Assembly (NCBI RefSeq): GCF_004368785.1
Contig: NZ_SODM01000001.1
Span: 868,001-932,000 of the forward strand
From: Flavobacterium sp. 270
GTDB taxonomy: Bacteria > Bacteroidota > Bacteroidia > Flavobacteriales > Flavobacteriaceae
Length of the DNA: 64,000 nucleotides
Direction of reading: 5' to 3'
Within the stretch, counting starts at the first letter, position 1. Every line of letters starts with the position of its first letter. Made by a program: the position numbers and the translations under genes. Below the pieces are notes generated by a model, which saw nothing but the letters and a program-made list of their open reading frames with translations, had not been told where the DNA came from and made no database searches. Of this stretch, positions 1-9,592 are shown one piece after another.

Positions 1-2057
1 AGAATTTCTTCAGGTCTTGTTTTTGTGCCTACTCTAGCAACTACCCTTAACTTGCTTGTTTCATATTTGAAATAAGAGGATTCAATATACATTGTGGCAC
101 AGTGGGTCTGTCCTTTTACGGCATGGATAGACTGTAGATCAATGTTTATTTCTTCATTAGAAGAAACCGAAACAGCCGGATTTTCTTCTTGTTCGAAGTT
201 TACAGAATCGACAAATTCTTCTGACCTGCTTATGGAGCATGCTATAAAATCCTCTTCTTCAGCTGACCATCTTAAACCAATGAAGTCCGGGCCTTTTATA
301 AATATTTTCAGATCTTGAAAAACCTCTTCTTTTTTTCCGTTAACAGTTGCATCAAATGCCCATGAGAATAGTTTAGCTTTAAAATCATTATAATATTCAT
401 CCCCCTGATTTTTCAAAAACTGCATTAGGGTGGATTTGGTAAATTTCCTTCCTCTTCCGTCGCGGATATACTCAAGGTCCAGGATTCTTGTAAGGCTGTT
501 AAGAATGGAAGCTCTGGCAGCTCCCAGAGTCAATGCTCCTGCGTCGAAATGATAGATATATTTCTTCAGACAGTTAAAGTCCTCTTTTCTGACCCTGCTT
601 TCCTTTGTATACTCGGAAAACAGCTTTTTCAGATAAAGTTCACTATTATCCTCCTCTTTGTCTGTTACCCAGCTAATTATCTTAAAGCCATTTTCAATAT
701 TTTTATCGCAGTTGTTTAACTGATGCTTTTTTATTAATTCAATAAATTTGCTTTTAATCTCTTTCCCTGTCGTGTCTCTGTTAATTAAAATTAAATGGGG
801 ATTTAAATCTGAATCTTTAAAAAGTCCCGTGACCTTATAGTTTTCAGGTCTCTGCAGTACAAATTTATCTACCAGATCAGCCGTTTTCGAACTTAGGCGC
901 AGTGAATTTTGAATTCGCAGATCGACATAGGATTCTGCCTCCGCCTCTTCTCTTGTAATCCAGTCACAGGTCTGCTTTACTTTCCTGCCTGAACTGTAAA
1001 TTGCCTGGTTTTTATCACCTATCCTCTGTATTACAGTTGGCGATTCTTTTCCAAAAAATATCTGATCAACGATATTTATCTGGTTGATTTCCAGATCCTG
1101 CATCTCGTCCACAAAAACATACTTGAAGCGCTTCTGGAGAATATTTTTCAAATCTGTATTGGATAAAATGAACTTTAAGGATAAGTCAAATGAGTCAATG
1201 TACTTAAAATAACCCTGTTTTCTAAGTTCATCATAAATCGTTTTGAGCTCCGCACCAGAAGGGGAAGAAAAAACCAGCCTTTTTTTCCAAGTTTTGGGAA
1301 AAATATCAGAATAAAAGCAGCAATCTTCTTCATTATATTCTATTCTTTTGACAAGCTCAATGATTTCAGTTAATGAAGGCTCATATCCTTTCAAAGTATT
1401 ATTGAAATCGAACAGTATTTTTCTTTCCGTCTGTGTGAGCAGACTGGAGGTTATACGATCATAATTTTTTTGTATATTAAGAAGGGAATCATTTTTATCA
1501 ATAAATTCTAGACTCCTAAACTTAACCAGCTGCTGTTTTTTATCAGCTATGCCATATTTCCCTAAAAAAACTTCTGTCAATGTATTGCGGCTTTCTTTGA
1601 GATATCGGCTTAAAATTGCATATATCTTGGATGATTTATTGTAAAAGATCTCTCTCGCAACCTTTTCATTAGAGAGTTCATCTTCATTTTTCGTGATATA
1701 GCTCCCATACTGTTCAAAACAAGCCTGGTTAGCAACATATCTATTGACAAAACTTTGAATAGTCCCTACATAATTTGGATATTGAAAAAGCTGCGGACAA
1801 TGCTTCTTTATCTTTTTTTCAATTTCTTCAACCGCCGTATTGGTGTGGGCCAAAACTAAAATTCCAGATCCGTCTTCAAAAGGCATATTTTGTGCAATGC
1901 AGTACAGCTTCGCAATCAGCGCGGTCGTTTTTCCGCTGCCGGGAACAGCTAGGAGATCGCATGTTTCAAGATTTTTAATAAAATCTCTTCTTTCCTCATC
2001 AAAACTGCCACTGATAAATATCTTTTTTGCTTGAGTGATAAATTTTTCAATTTCCAT
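1..2057 (-). CDS. UvrD/Rep-like superfamily 1 helicase, GajB-like (3' end off the window)
   Basis: The protein begins MEIEKFITQAKK and is open for 685 codons until the window edge, so its C-terminus is missing. Seen: a Walker A motif (AVPGSGKTT, about residues 38-45), a DExx-box-like VFVDEMQDLE, a motif III-like RIGDKNQAIY, and a late SIHAVKGQTH motif typical of UvrD/PcrA helicases. The start codon overlaps the 3' end of the upstream OLD-type nuclease by 11 bp, so the two are translationally coupled. A class 2 OLD nuclease followed by a UvrD-like helicase is the layout of the Gabija anti-phage system, where GajB hydrolyses (d)NTPs and works with the GajA nuclease. The Gabija name is inferred from layout. 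The protein is longer than the classical GajB (about 500 residues), so it may be a Gabija relative or another OLD-UvrD pair. Confidence 0.85.
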   Translation of the reverse strand, partial: MEIEKFITQAKKIFISGSFDEERRDFIKNLETCDLLAVPGSGKTTALIAKLYCIAQNMPFEDGSGILVLAHTNTAVEEIEKKIKKHCPQLFQYPNYVGTIQSFVNRYVANQACFEQYGSYITKNEDELSNEKVAREIFYNKSSKIYAILSRYLKESRNTLTEVFLGKYGIADKKQQLVKFRSLEFIDKNDSLLNIQKNYDRITSSLLTQTERKILFDFNNTLKGYEPSLTEIIELVKRIEYNEEDCCFYSDIFPKTWKKRLVFSSPSGAELKTIYDELRKQGYFKYIDSFDLSLKFILSNTDLKNILQKRFKYVFVDEMQDLEINQINIVDQIFFGKESPTVIQRIGDKNQAIYSSGRKVKQTCDWITREEAEAESYVDLRIQNSLRLSSKTADLVDKFVLQRPENYKVTGLFKDSDLNPHLILINRDTTGKEIKSKFIELIKKHQLNNCDKNIENGFKIISWVTDKEEDNSELYLKKLFSEYTKESRVRKEDFNCLKKYIYHFDAGALTLGAARASILNSLTRILDLEYIRDGRGRKFTKSTLMQFLKNQGDEYYNDFKAKLFSWAFDATVNGKKEEVFQDLKIFIKGPDFIGLRWSAEEEDFIACSISRSEEFVDSVNFEQEENPAVSVSSNEEINIDLQSIHAVKGQTHCATMYIESSYFKYETSKLRVVARVGTKTRPEEI

Positions 2058-3894
2058 TTTTACAGGCATGTTTAATTGCAGCGGCGATATAATAAAACGA
2101 GTCATCTTTCTTAAAACTGATCGTCTGCATTTTTTTAATCTCTTCACTCAACTCATAAGCCAGCTGCGTCTTTTGAAGACTTTTGCTCAATAACAGCTTT
2201 GCGAGTCCAATTTCCCACTCCATCTCACTGCTGCATGAAGTGAAAGTATCACTATGCACATTTTTTAAAACTTCTTTAAACAGACTGCCTAACAGTTCGG
2301 ACCTTAATATGCACCATTCAAAAGTCCAAAACGGAGAAACAAACGGAATTACGAAATCACTATTTTTATCCAGGACTGCTTTCTTTTTTTCACTTCTAAT
2401 CGTCTCAATGTCGTCAATTTTCTGCTTAATAAATTCATACTGAATATTCTTCCCAATTTTTATCGGCTTATCATCAGTACCAAGTTTTGGCTCTCTCTCA
2501 TATTCTCTTTGGTCCAAATCAGTGATTACTGATACAGGCACTCCAAGTTCATCATCATCTGCCCTTAGGAAAATTTTAGAAAAGTGCAGATAGGCTGTGG
2601 ATCCTACATTTACAATAGAGACTTCATTTTTAGTTAAGTCACAATTCATTTTTGAGGCGATTTCAGGAATTAGGATTTCTTCTGACCATCCTTCAACCAG
2701 AATTACTCCTCTTGCAAAAAAAAGATTGGATTTGGTTACATCCAAAAATCTTTTTAAGAATTCATAACTATTAGCATACTTACCTTCCTTTATCTCAGAA
2801 CCTAAAAAAGTGTATTCTTCTCCCAAGGGAAAAACATTGCTGTTTTTACATATGATTAAAGACTTCAAATCAACTTTAGAGGCAATATTGGGACTGTGTG
2901 TACTGAGAATGAACTGAATATCGCTTTCGGCTTCTCTATCGAGCGTCTGAATAATCTTCATTTGGGCCTGGGGATGCAGGTGGGCTTCCAATTCTTCTAT
3001 GAGGCATAACTTCAGACCCTCATAATTTTCCTTTTTTAAATGCAGCAGCTCCGCCGCCATAAAAAGCCGGTTCATTGTGCCTAATCCCAAGTTAGTGTGC
3101 TCATCAATGCCCAAAGATATTTTTTCAAGGATGCTTTTAATTTCGGCTTCTGTTATGTCAAATTTTGAAAAATGCCTTTCATCTATAAAATTTTTGAGAA
3201 ACTTATTAATTGGTTTAACGATCTGGTCTTTATTGCTCTTTTGTCCTGTGGCTTTTTCATCATTATTGAAATAATCTTTAATCAAAGCATTCGCATCATC
3301 AAAGATTTCTTCCAAGTCATGTTTTCTGCCTTTTTCCTTTTTAAACAGTTTATGCTCCTGTAAAATCTGGGAGAGCCTGGAATTTTTCTTAGCCATCAAC
3401 TCACTGTCAGCATCACGAAGAGCCTTAAGATATGTTGTTTTCAAGTACTCTCTCGCTTCTGCATTTAAAATATAACCTGTCCCATCCATGCCAGCTTTCA
3501 CATCTGACGGGATTATTTTATCCTCTCGTAATTCCGCCTGATAAATTAGAATAAGCTTTGGTCTTGAAAGCCCATTTTCCAGCTCCCAGCCCAGCCATTC
3601 TATAAAATGCTTTGCTTCATCATTTGAGATGCCTTTAAAGTGCACTTCAATTCGCAACTTTTGCGAATCTTTAGCAAAATCCGATCTCTCCACTTTGATC
3701 CACTCGTATGCGTGGGTTTTGAGCACCAGTTTTAGTGCATCTATAATCGCAGACTTACCTGAATCATTCTCACCAATGAGAATGTTCATCCCTTTCTGAA
3801 AAGGAACTTCCAGATCAGCTGTTTCGATGTCAAAACCATTAGATCCTGAACCATACTTTCTAAAATTCCATAATTTTAATTCTGCTATATACAT
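2047..3894 (-). CDS. OLD-family ATP-dependent endonuclease (class 2, GajA-like)
   Basis: The N-terminal ABC-type ATPase has Walker A GENDSGKS near residues 41-48, a Walker B/signature region IEELEAHLHPQAQ and an H-loop STHSP. The C-terminal half carries a TOPRIM nuclease signature: VILVEGWSEE (catalytic Glu) and VITDLDQRE (DxD). This ATPase-TOPRIM order defines OLD nucleases. GajA proteins of this type nick specific DNA and are held inactive by NTPs until phage replication depletes them (family knowledge). I chose the ATG at 3894 (MYIAELKLWNF), because family members begin with this beta-strand; an upstream ATG at 3960 would add 22 unlike residues. The gene overlaps the downstream helicase by 11 bp. 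It lies 130 bp downstream of the RES gene on the same strand and may belong to a longer defence operon. Confidence 0.87.
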   Translation of the reverse strand: MYIAELKLWNFRKYGSGSNGFDIETADLEVPFQKGMNILIGENDSGKSAIIDALKLVLKTHAYEWIKVERSDFAKDSQKLRIEVHFKGISNDEAKHFIEWLGWELENGLSRPKLILIYQAELREDKIIPSDVKAGMDGTGYILNAEAREYLKTTYLKALRDADSELMAKKNSRLSQILQEHKLFKKEKGRKHDLEEIFDDANALIKDYFNNDEKATGQKSNKDQIVKPINKFLKNFIDERHFSKFDITEAEIKSILEKISLGIDEHTNLGLGTMNRLFMAAELLHLKKENYEGLKLCLIEELEAHLHPQAQMKIIQTLDREAESDIQFILSTHSPNIASKVDLKSLIICKNSNVFPLGEEYTFLGSEIKEGKYANSYEFLKRFLDVTKSNLFFARGVILVEGWSEEILIPEIASKMNCDLTKNEVSIVNVGSTAYLHFSKIFLRADDDELGVPVSVITDLDQREYEREPKLGTDDKPIKIGKNIQYEFIKQKIDDIETIRSEKKKAVLDKNSDFVIPFVSPFWTFEWCILRSELLGSLFKEVLKNVHSDTFTSCSSEMEWEIGLAKLLLSKSLQKTQLAYELSEEIKKMQTISFKKDDSFYYIAAAIKHACKNGN

Positions 3895-4024
3895 AAAATT
3901 TTTTAATGAAATACTTAATTTATGTTGGCAATAATATGTCATCCAAAAATAAATTAACATTTTTTAGATTATTTAAATGTTTGACATTCTATTGATGTCT
4001 GCTTCAAATCTTATTGATATTATT

Positions 4025-5461
4025 TTATTTATCTTCCACTTCATCAGATGAAATCTTATACTCTGTGCGATTAACATCGTATACTACGCTTTTAATTTCC
4101 ACAGACTTAATGTGCGAAACTCTAATTGAATCCAAATCAATTGATAATGTCCCCTCTCTAAGATCAGCATCGTTTCTTTCCCATTCTTGTCCAGGTAAAT
4201 CGAAAGGAAAATTTTGGGAATCTTTATCAGCATCTGGCTTTGATGGCATTCGCACCCACACTTTATAATCGTGCACTAATTCCTCACCATCCCAATCCAT
4301 AAGGCTTACTTCAATAGTTGAACCCTTGATAACTTCAGGCGCAATAACTTTGGAAGCAGAATTAAATAAAGTTACATTAAGCCCTCCATCGGATTGAGCC
4401 GAAGGAAATATTATCCCATCAATTCTAAACTCTGATGCTAAAAACTCTGCAACAACTTGTGTAGCTAAATATTCAGCATGTTCGTCATCTGGCATTACCG
4501 GTTTAGTCAATCGTTGACTTAATTTTTTTAGAAATATTATATTCGTTATTCGACGAGCATAGCTTTCATCAAAATAACTTCCCTCTATATTTGTTAGCTT
4601 GAGAGCGCTTAAATCAAGTACCTGTAAAGTTCTCTTAATTTCAAAACGTGCTACTGCCACCTTACAACCTACTGGAGGTCTAATTTCTGCCAACGCTGTT
4701 TCAGGATTGACCGATCCGTAAAAAACTGAAATGCCTCTAGAGTTCATTCTACCTGCGGTAGCATATTCAGAAGGCGGCGGGCCAATTTCTTTATCGGGAA
4801 ACTCCAGCGCGATTTTAAGTCTGTTATCGGATTGAAATGCCCTTGCCCTAAAGAGATGCCTCAATTGATTTTTAGGTCCAATTTTACGCACCACTGGTTT
4901 TTTTTTATGAGTATGCAAAGATTCAATATCCTCAAAAATAGATTTTAGAAGTTGCTCATGATTTTTATTAAAAAACCGAGTGCTAGTCTTAAGAGTATGC
5001 TCGAAATTTTCCCACTGCATCTGCCATTCAAAATCGTCGTGACTTTTAATTTCGTAAGATGAACCACTTTCAAACTCACTATTTTCTCCCATTTCCGCTG
5101 CGGAATGATCATAATGCCGATCTGCTAATATTTCTTGGACATCTGCCGCAATTTCTTCTTCAATTTCTGCAGCTTCCATAATTGCTTCAATTACTGGCAT
5201 TCCATTATTTTCCCAACCAGAATTTTGCAGTTGATAAAAAGACCAGTTTTCTGGGGGATTTTCTGGTGATTGTATGTAATGCTGTTCAAATGCACTCTCT
5301 ATTTTATCAGCTAAATCAATTAATGAAAAACCTTCAAGTCCATCATTTCCACAATAGGAACAACTGATTTTTGAACCAGTGTTTTTTATTATATTTTTTA
5401 AATGATTTTCACCTACACAATCATAACAAATATATTTTTCTGTACTAGTATCCGAATTCAT
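4025..5461 (-). CDS. RES-domain protein with an N-terminal zinc-ribbon HEPN/RES-associated domain
   Basis: The 478-residue protein starts with two CxxC pairs (CYDC and CSYC, within residues 12-38), which fit the HEPN/RES-associated N-terminal domain. Its C-terminal half carries a RES fold: FRARAFQ, then GRMNSRGISVFYGS and TALAEIRP, holding the conserved Arg, Tyr, Ser and Glu. RES proteins of RES-Xre toxin-antitoxin pairs degrade NAD+ (family knowledge). No Xre-like antitoxin gene lies next to this one; its neighbours are two OLD-type nucleases on the same strand (75 bp upstream, 130 bp downstream). I infer an NAD-depleting abortive-infection effector, perhaps triggered by its own N-terminal region or by a neighbouring ATPase. 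The RES assignment is fairly firm; the partner is unknown. Confidence 0.8.
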   Translation of the reverse strand: MNSDTSTEKYICYDCVGENHLKNIIKNTGSKISCSYCGNDGLEGFSLIDLADKIESAFEQHYIQSPENPPENWSFYQLQNSGWENNGMPVIEAIMEAAEIEEEIAADVQEILADRHYDHSAAEMGENSEFESGSSYEIKSHDDFEWQMQWENFEHTLKTSTRFFNKNHEQLLKSIFEDIESLHTHKKKPVVRKIGPKNQLRHLFRARAFQSDNRLKIALEFPDKEIGPPPSEYATAGRMNSRGISVFYGSVNPETALAEIRPPVGCKVAVARFEIKRTLQVLDLSALKLTNIEGSYFDESYARRITNIIFLKKLSQRLTKPVMPDDEHAEYLATQVVAEFLASEFRIDGIIFPSAQSDGGLNVTLFNSASKVIAPEVIKGSTIEVSLMDWDGEELVHDYKVWVRMPSKPDADKDSQNFPFDLPGQEWERNDADLREGTLSIDLDSIRVSHIKSVEIKSVVYDVNRTEYKISSDEVEDK

Positions 5462-5536
5462 AACTACTCACATTTTAGTAATAAATTGATATTGCGGCTT
5501 TATATATAAATAATGAGCTCTTGATAAAAGTACTCA

Positions 5537-7459
5537 TTAAGATGCTGTAATTGCTTTAAAGAGTTGAATCCACTTTTCAATATATTCTTTTGGAATAGCA
5601 TCTGTTTTTTTATTTTTTAATTGAGTCTTAGCAGCCATTGATACTACCACTTTCCAACCTTTTTCCAAGGTAACTCCGTTAGCTATTGCAAATTCTTCAA
5701 TTTGACTAACAATTGGTCTTGACGGCGTGTAACTATCTTCAAAATCTACTTCATCTAAAGAATTAAAAAGTTTGTCAATAGCTTTTTTCAACAACTGATA
5801 TGGTATCAAATCTTCTACTTCAGTTTGCTCAGTTCCGGTATATGCTTTCACTTCCAGTATTCTAGTTTCGAATCCCTTATATAATCCATCCAACAGCCTT
5901 TTCTTTGCATCTTCTCCACTTTTATCAGAATCTAAGATTATATGTGGCAAGTCATTTGCTTTACTTGATATCATACTAACCACTCCTGGTACACCTTTTA
6001 CTCCACCTGACGGTATAAATACAATTTCCTGTTCAGGAGTTAAAAGCGATTCTCGAATCAAAAACCCTTTAATAGCACTAAGATAAAATTGGTCAGATGG
6101 CCCCTCAACCACTACACCCTGACAACCTTGTAAAAGAACATCTGAAACACTTAATCCTAAAGCAGCATGAACTGCATAAATGGATTTTTCATTTAGAGCA
6201 TCACTACCTTGTCTTAAATTACTTGATGCGACTGTATATCCATCTTTGTCCATATACACTACTCTACATCTGTCAATATTAGAAGTATCGACAATAAACG
6301 GAGAATGAGTTGTGTTAATAATTTGATTATCCTCAGATAAATTATTAAAGAAAAGAGCTAGATCCTTTTGTGCTAAAGGATGTAAAGTAAGTCCAGCTTC
6401 ATCAAGTAATAATATTGCATCTTTGTGGTTTTCTTGACTCTCTACGAGAAAAATCAGATAAAAACTAATAAACCATTGCAATCCTGTACTTCTAAGTTCT
6501 AATGCTACTTCATCTGTCCTGATACTATCTGAAACCCAAATTCGAAAATAATCGCCATCTGCTTCAAATCTAAATTTATATTCACCTTGTTTCCACCATT
6601 CTCTAAATTTCTTAGTTAAATCTCCAGACGCTGATTGTAAAAGGATACTACGTTCTTCTTTATCATTTTCTGCATCTTTAATTTCAGCGCTCGTGGGTTG
6701 TACATTTGCATGTCCTCCATTACGTTGAATTGCCATTTCTTTTGGATCTTTTCCTAATTCTAAGATTTCTTGTGGATCTAACTTAACAAAGTCAAAAAGT
6801 ACTCTCAATGTTCTAACTTGGTCTTCATTTATTTCAATACCGCTTACACTTTGACCGTTAAGCCATTTAATTACATTTGGAAGATAGATTTTGGATGATA
6901 AATTGCCATAATTTGAATAATAAACAAAAGATGGTAATACATCTAGAATTGCCTGATGTAAATCTGCATCTTTATATGGAATAATAGTTAATTCTTCTTG
7001 TTTTAGTTCTTCTTCACCCTCTACTTCTGCAGCTTCTTCTCCTTTAACAATTTCGATGTTAGCTTTTTCCATTTTCGTTGATATTGGATTACCGCTCGGA
7101 AACTCGAATGTATAATGTCGATCATAATAACGTCTCACAATAACAGATTTATCTCGTTGTAAATTACATTCAATTTTGGATTCAATATAGGCTATGCTCT
7201 CATCATCAATTTCAAACTCAGCAGTTATAAATCCTATGTCTTGCGGAGTTTTTCGAAAGGTACTTAATTTAGAAACTGGCATATCGTGCAAGATATCAAT
7301 ACTTCCTTCTCTAGCAGGGTTTAATTTCCATAACGCTAAAAGTAAATTTGACTTTCCTGCTTCATTTATTCCTACCAATGTGGTTACATCATCGCAATCA
7401 ATCCAACCACTATCAACAACTGACCGGAAGTTTTCTACTTTATATCTTTTTAATATCAT
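5537..7459 (-). CDS. OLD-like AAA ATPase with TOPRIM nuclease domain
   Basis: The 640-residue protein starts MILKRYKVENFRSV, the usual first strand of SMC/OLD-type ATPases. Walker A is GINEAGKS (about residues 30-37), Walker B is AILLLDEAGLTLHP and the H-loop is NTTHSPFI. A TOPRIM region follows: GVVVEGPSDQFYL (Glu) and HIILDSDKSGED (DxD). It is therefore a second, distinct OLD-family ATP-dependent nuclease. A small helix-rich tail follows the TOPRIM domain. It is first in a same-strand series with the RES gene (75 bp gap) and the Gabija-like pair, so it may lead a four-gene transcript. It could act alone as an OLD defence protein or control the RES effector; the sequence does not decide between these. 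Confidence 0.82.
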   Translation of the reverse strand: MILKRYKVENFRSVVDSGWIDCDDVTTLVGINEAGKSNLLLALWKLNPAREGSIDILHDMPVSKLSTFRKTPQDIGFITAEFEIDDESIAYIESKIECNLQRDKSVIVRRYYDRHYTFEFPSGNPISTKMEKANIEIVKGEEAAEVEGEEELKQEELTIIPYKDADLHQAILDVLPSFVYYSNYGNLSSKIYLPNVIKWLNGQSVSGIEINEDQVRTLRVLFDFVKLDPQEILELGKDPKEMAIQRNGGHANVQPTSAEIKDAENDKEERSILLQSASGDLTKKFREWWKQGEYKFRFEADGDYFRIWVSDSIRTDEVALELRSTGLQWFISFYLIFLVESQENHKDAILLLDEAGLTLHPLAQKDLALFFNNLSEDNQIINTTHSPFIVDTSNIDRCRVVYMDKDGYTVASSNLRQGSDALNEKSIYAVHAALGLSVSDVLLQGCQGVVVEGPSDQFYLSAIKGFLIRESLLTPEQEIVFIPSGGVKGVPGVVSMISSKANDLPHIILDSDKSGEDAKKRLLDGLYKGFETRILEVKAYTGTEQTEVEDLIPYQLLKKAIDKLFNSLDEVDFEDSYTPSRPIVSQIEEFAIANGVTLEKGWKVVVSMAAKTQLKNKKTDAIPKEYIEKWIQLFKAITAS

Positions 7460-7801
7460 AGTTAATAAATTTTTGAACAGGTTTGTTTCTTATTTTTAAT
7501 CCAGAAGAATTGATCTTTTAGAATTTATATCTTTTTTGTAAATGGTAAGAAAGGTAAAAGGGCTTTTTCTACGAAAGAAATCGAAACAAGAAAGCAAATT
7601 TTACAATCACACACAATACGTATTTATACTTGATTTATTCTAAAATAAAATTTTCACATTAATATCTTAAAGAGTTGCAAAAATTAATTAGGAAAAGAAT
7701 CGAGACATCCATTTATTGTCAACTCAAAAAGAATGTCCTATTCTTAGTTAATTGTTTGTTTGACTTTACACTTCTTAATTTATGGACTGCGTAACAAGGT
7801 A
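7460..7801. other. Intergenic gap between two defence operons
   Basis: This 342-bp AT-rich stretch separates the three-gene ATPase operon from the OLD-RES block. It probably holds the promoter of the OLD gene and the 3' untranslated region of the nuclease gene. I see no convincing ORF, terminator hairpin or repeat in it. Confidence 0.5.
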
Positions 7802-9592
7802 CTATTTATAGGTGCTTTTCGAACTTGGTCCGGTACGATTTCCCGGTATCACCGCTGAAATCACGAAATCAGGATAACTGACCGCCAGATTTGTTGAGGG
7901 TTTCAGGTGATGGATTCTAAACCAGTCTTTAAAATTAGCAGGCGCTTCTTTGGCCTTATCACTGAGCTCAAGGAGAACAAAAATTCCCAGCTGGTCATAT
8001 CCGGAGGTATAGGTCTGGGCCTGTGCAATATAATTCTTCTCCAAAGCGGCCTGATCGGGTCTGAAGAGTGATTTCTTTAATTCGATTGGGATGGTAATAA
8101 TGTCTTTTTGATAAAGTATATCCACACGCCCTCCGTCAACAAATTTTGCTCTCTCATGCCCAAGCCCGTCCGCAATCTGGGAATGCTCGAAAAAAGAAAT
8201 CATGCTCTCCTGCAAATCCTGCTCGCTGGCATCCTGTCCTTTTCCGTTTGTTTCTAACTTACTGTAAAGGAATGGAAAACGGCTTTTATCATTGTCTACA
8301 AAAGTGAGTCTGGAATATCTGATAACCTCTTCCAGTATTTTCAGAAATGCCGTTTTTCTCTCCTGATCGTAATTTTTAAGAAGGGAATCTATCTCTAATG
8401 ACAGGGTAAGATAAACCTGCTCTCCATAAATGCTTCCGGTCTTAAAAGGCAGCTTATTGCTGATGTCATTCTTGAGAAGCTCCGCAATGGCTTTCTCCCA
8501 AGGCAGGTTTTTATTTATTATCTTCTGGTAGGCGGCAATTCCGTCGTCTCCAAATTTCTGCTGCAGGGAAATCAGAAGCTCGTAATTTTCTGGATTGGGC
8601 TGCTCAGCATCGGGGAAAAACCCCGTTATTTTATCTATAAATTGTATAAGGTCTTCTTTAGCTGCGGATTTGAGCTTATTGAGCCTTTTCTTTTCTGCCT
8701 GAAGATGGACTTTATAAATATGAGCTTCTACTGTACTGAAGAAATTGTCATCAATACTTTTCATGAGCCCTTTGGCGTTACCATTAAAACTCCGGTATAA
8801 GCCGATCTCTGCATTGAGATCCATCAGAACGCGAACATTTGTGCTGAAGTCCAGCCACTCTTCTGATGAGCGCAGCATATCATAACTGGATTTGATATTT
8901 CTGATCATTTTAAAAATCAGAAAATCAAGCTCTAGCCCGTCCCTTTCATAAAGGTTTCTGAGGAGCAGTGCCTTTTCAAGAGCCGATAATTTTTCATCTG
9001 AATCTGTGGCATTATCAACTATGGCGGCCAGTATCCATTGTAGCAGCAGCAGATAATAAGCCGCATCGTCACGATTTTCCACTGAATCTGATGCTGCCTG
9101 AAAATACCGCTGTGCCTGCTGAAGGTTTTCGATCAGCTCTTTTATATCATCGCCGTCTATATTTTCCGAAATGGCGAACAATCCCAGACATATCAAACAC
9201 TGGCTGGCTATATCAGCATTGGGGCTATCAGAAAGCCTTTTAAGGTTTTCCTTTGTCTGCGCTGTGAATACCTCTGGAAAATAGGGCAGATATTTCAGGC
9301 TTATAACCAGCAGTTCCTCCTGATCGCTGTTCAAAAAATCATTAACCAGCCCAGCAGTTTTAAATCTGTTGGCCAGCATTCCCGTTAAGGTCAGGTCACT
9401 GATAATTTTAAAGCAGGAGCGTCTTACATAGAGGTTTGGGGAGTTCTCTGCTCCCAAAAACAGAACATCGGACAGCTCCGATGCGCTTAACTGACTGGCC
9501 TCATCACTGGTGTAAATGTTATCTAAAAACAAAACCTGCTCAAAGATGCTTCCTGTTTTAAAAAGGTCTGAGTGTTTCTGATAATTATCCAT
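7802..9592 (-). CDS. Putative PD-(D/E)XK nuclease with a long helical N-terminal region (effector of a three-gene ATPase operon)
   Basis: The first 450 or so of 596 residues look alpha-helical and repeat-like, with no motif I recognise. The C-terminus has a PD-(D/E)XK nuclease pattern: GGRVDILYQ (Asp near 491), then IPIELKKS (Glu near 504, Lys near 506), then QAQTY about 20 residues on. The start ATG shares one base with the stop codon of the upstream SMC-like ATPase (TAATG), so the two are translationally coupled. In Lamassu and ABC-three-component systems an SMC/Rad50-like ATPase and a small helper restrain an effector, often a nuclease of this fold (family knowledge). I infer that this is the effector. 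The long helical N-terminus is unlike effectors I know and could be a sensor or docking part. Confidence 0.7.
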   Translation of the reverse strand: MDNYQKHSDLFKTGSIFEQVLFLDNIYTSDEASQLSASELSDVLFLGAENSPNLYVRRSCFKIISDLTLTGMLANRFKTAGLVNDFLNSDQEELLVISLKYLPYFPEVFTAQTKENLKRLSDSPNADIASQCLICLGLFAISENIDGDDIKELIENLQQAQRYFQAASDSVENRDDAAYYLLLLQWILAAIVDNATDSDEKLSALEKALLLRNLYERDGLELDFLIFKMIRNIKSSYDMLRSSEEWLDFSTNVRVLMDLNAEIGLYRSFNGNAKGLMKSIDDNFFSTVEAHIYKVHLQAEKKRLNKLKSAAKEDLIQFIDKITGFFPDAEQPNPENYELLISLQQKFGDDGIAAYQKIINKNLPWEKAIAELLKNDISNKLPFKTGSIYGEQVYLTLSLEIDSLLKNYDQERKTAFLKILEEVIRYSRLTFVDNDKSRFPFLYSKLETNGKGQDASEQDLQESMISFFEHSQIADGLGHERAKFVDGGRVDILYQKDIITIPIELKKSLFRPDQAALEKNYIAQAQTYTSGYDQLGIFVLLELSDKAKEAPANFKDWFRIHHLKPSTNLAVSYPDFVISAVIPGNRTGPSSKSTYK

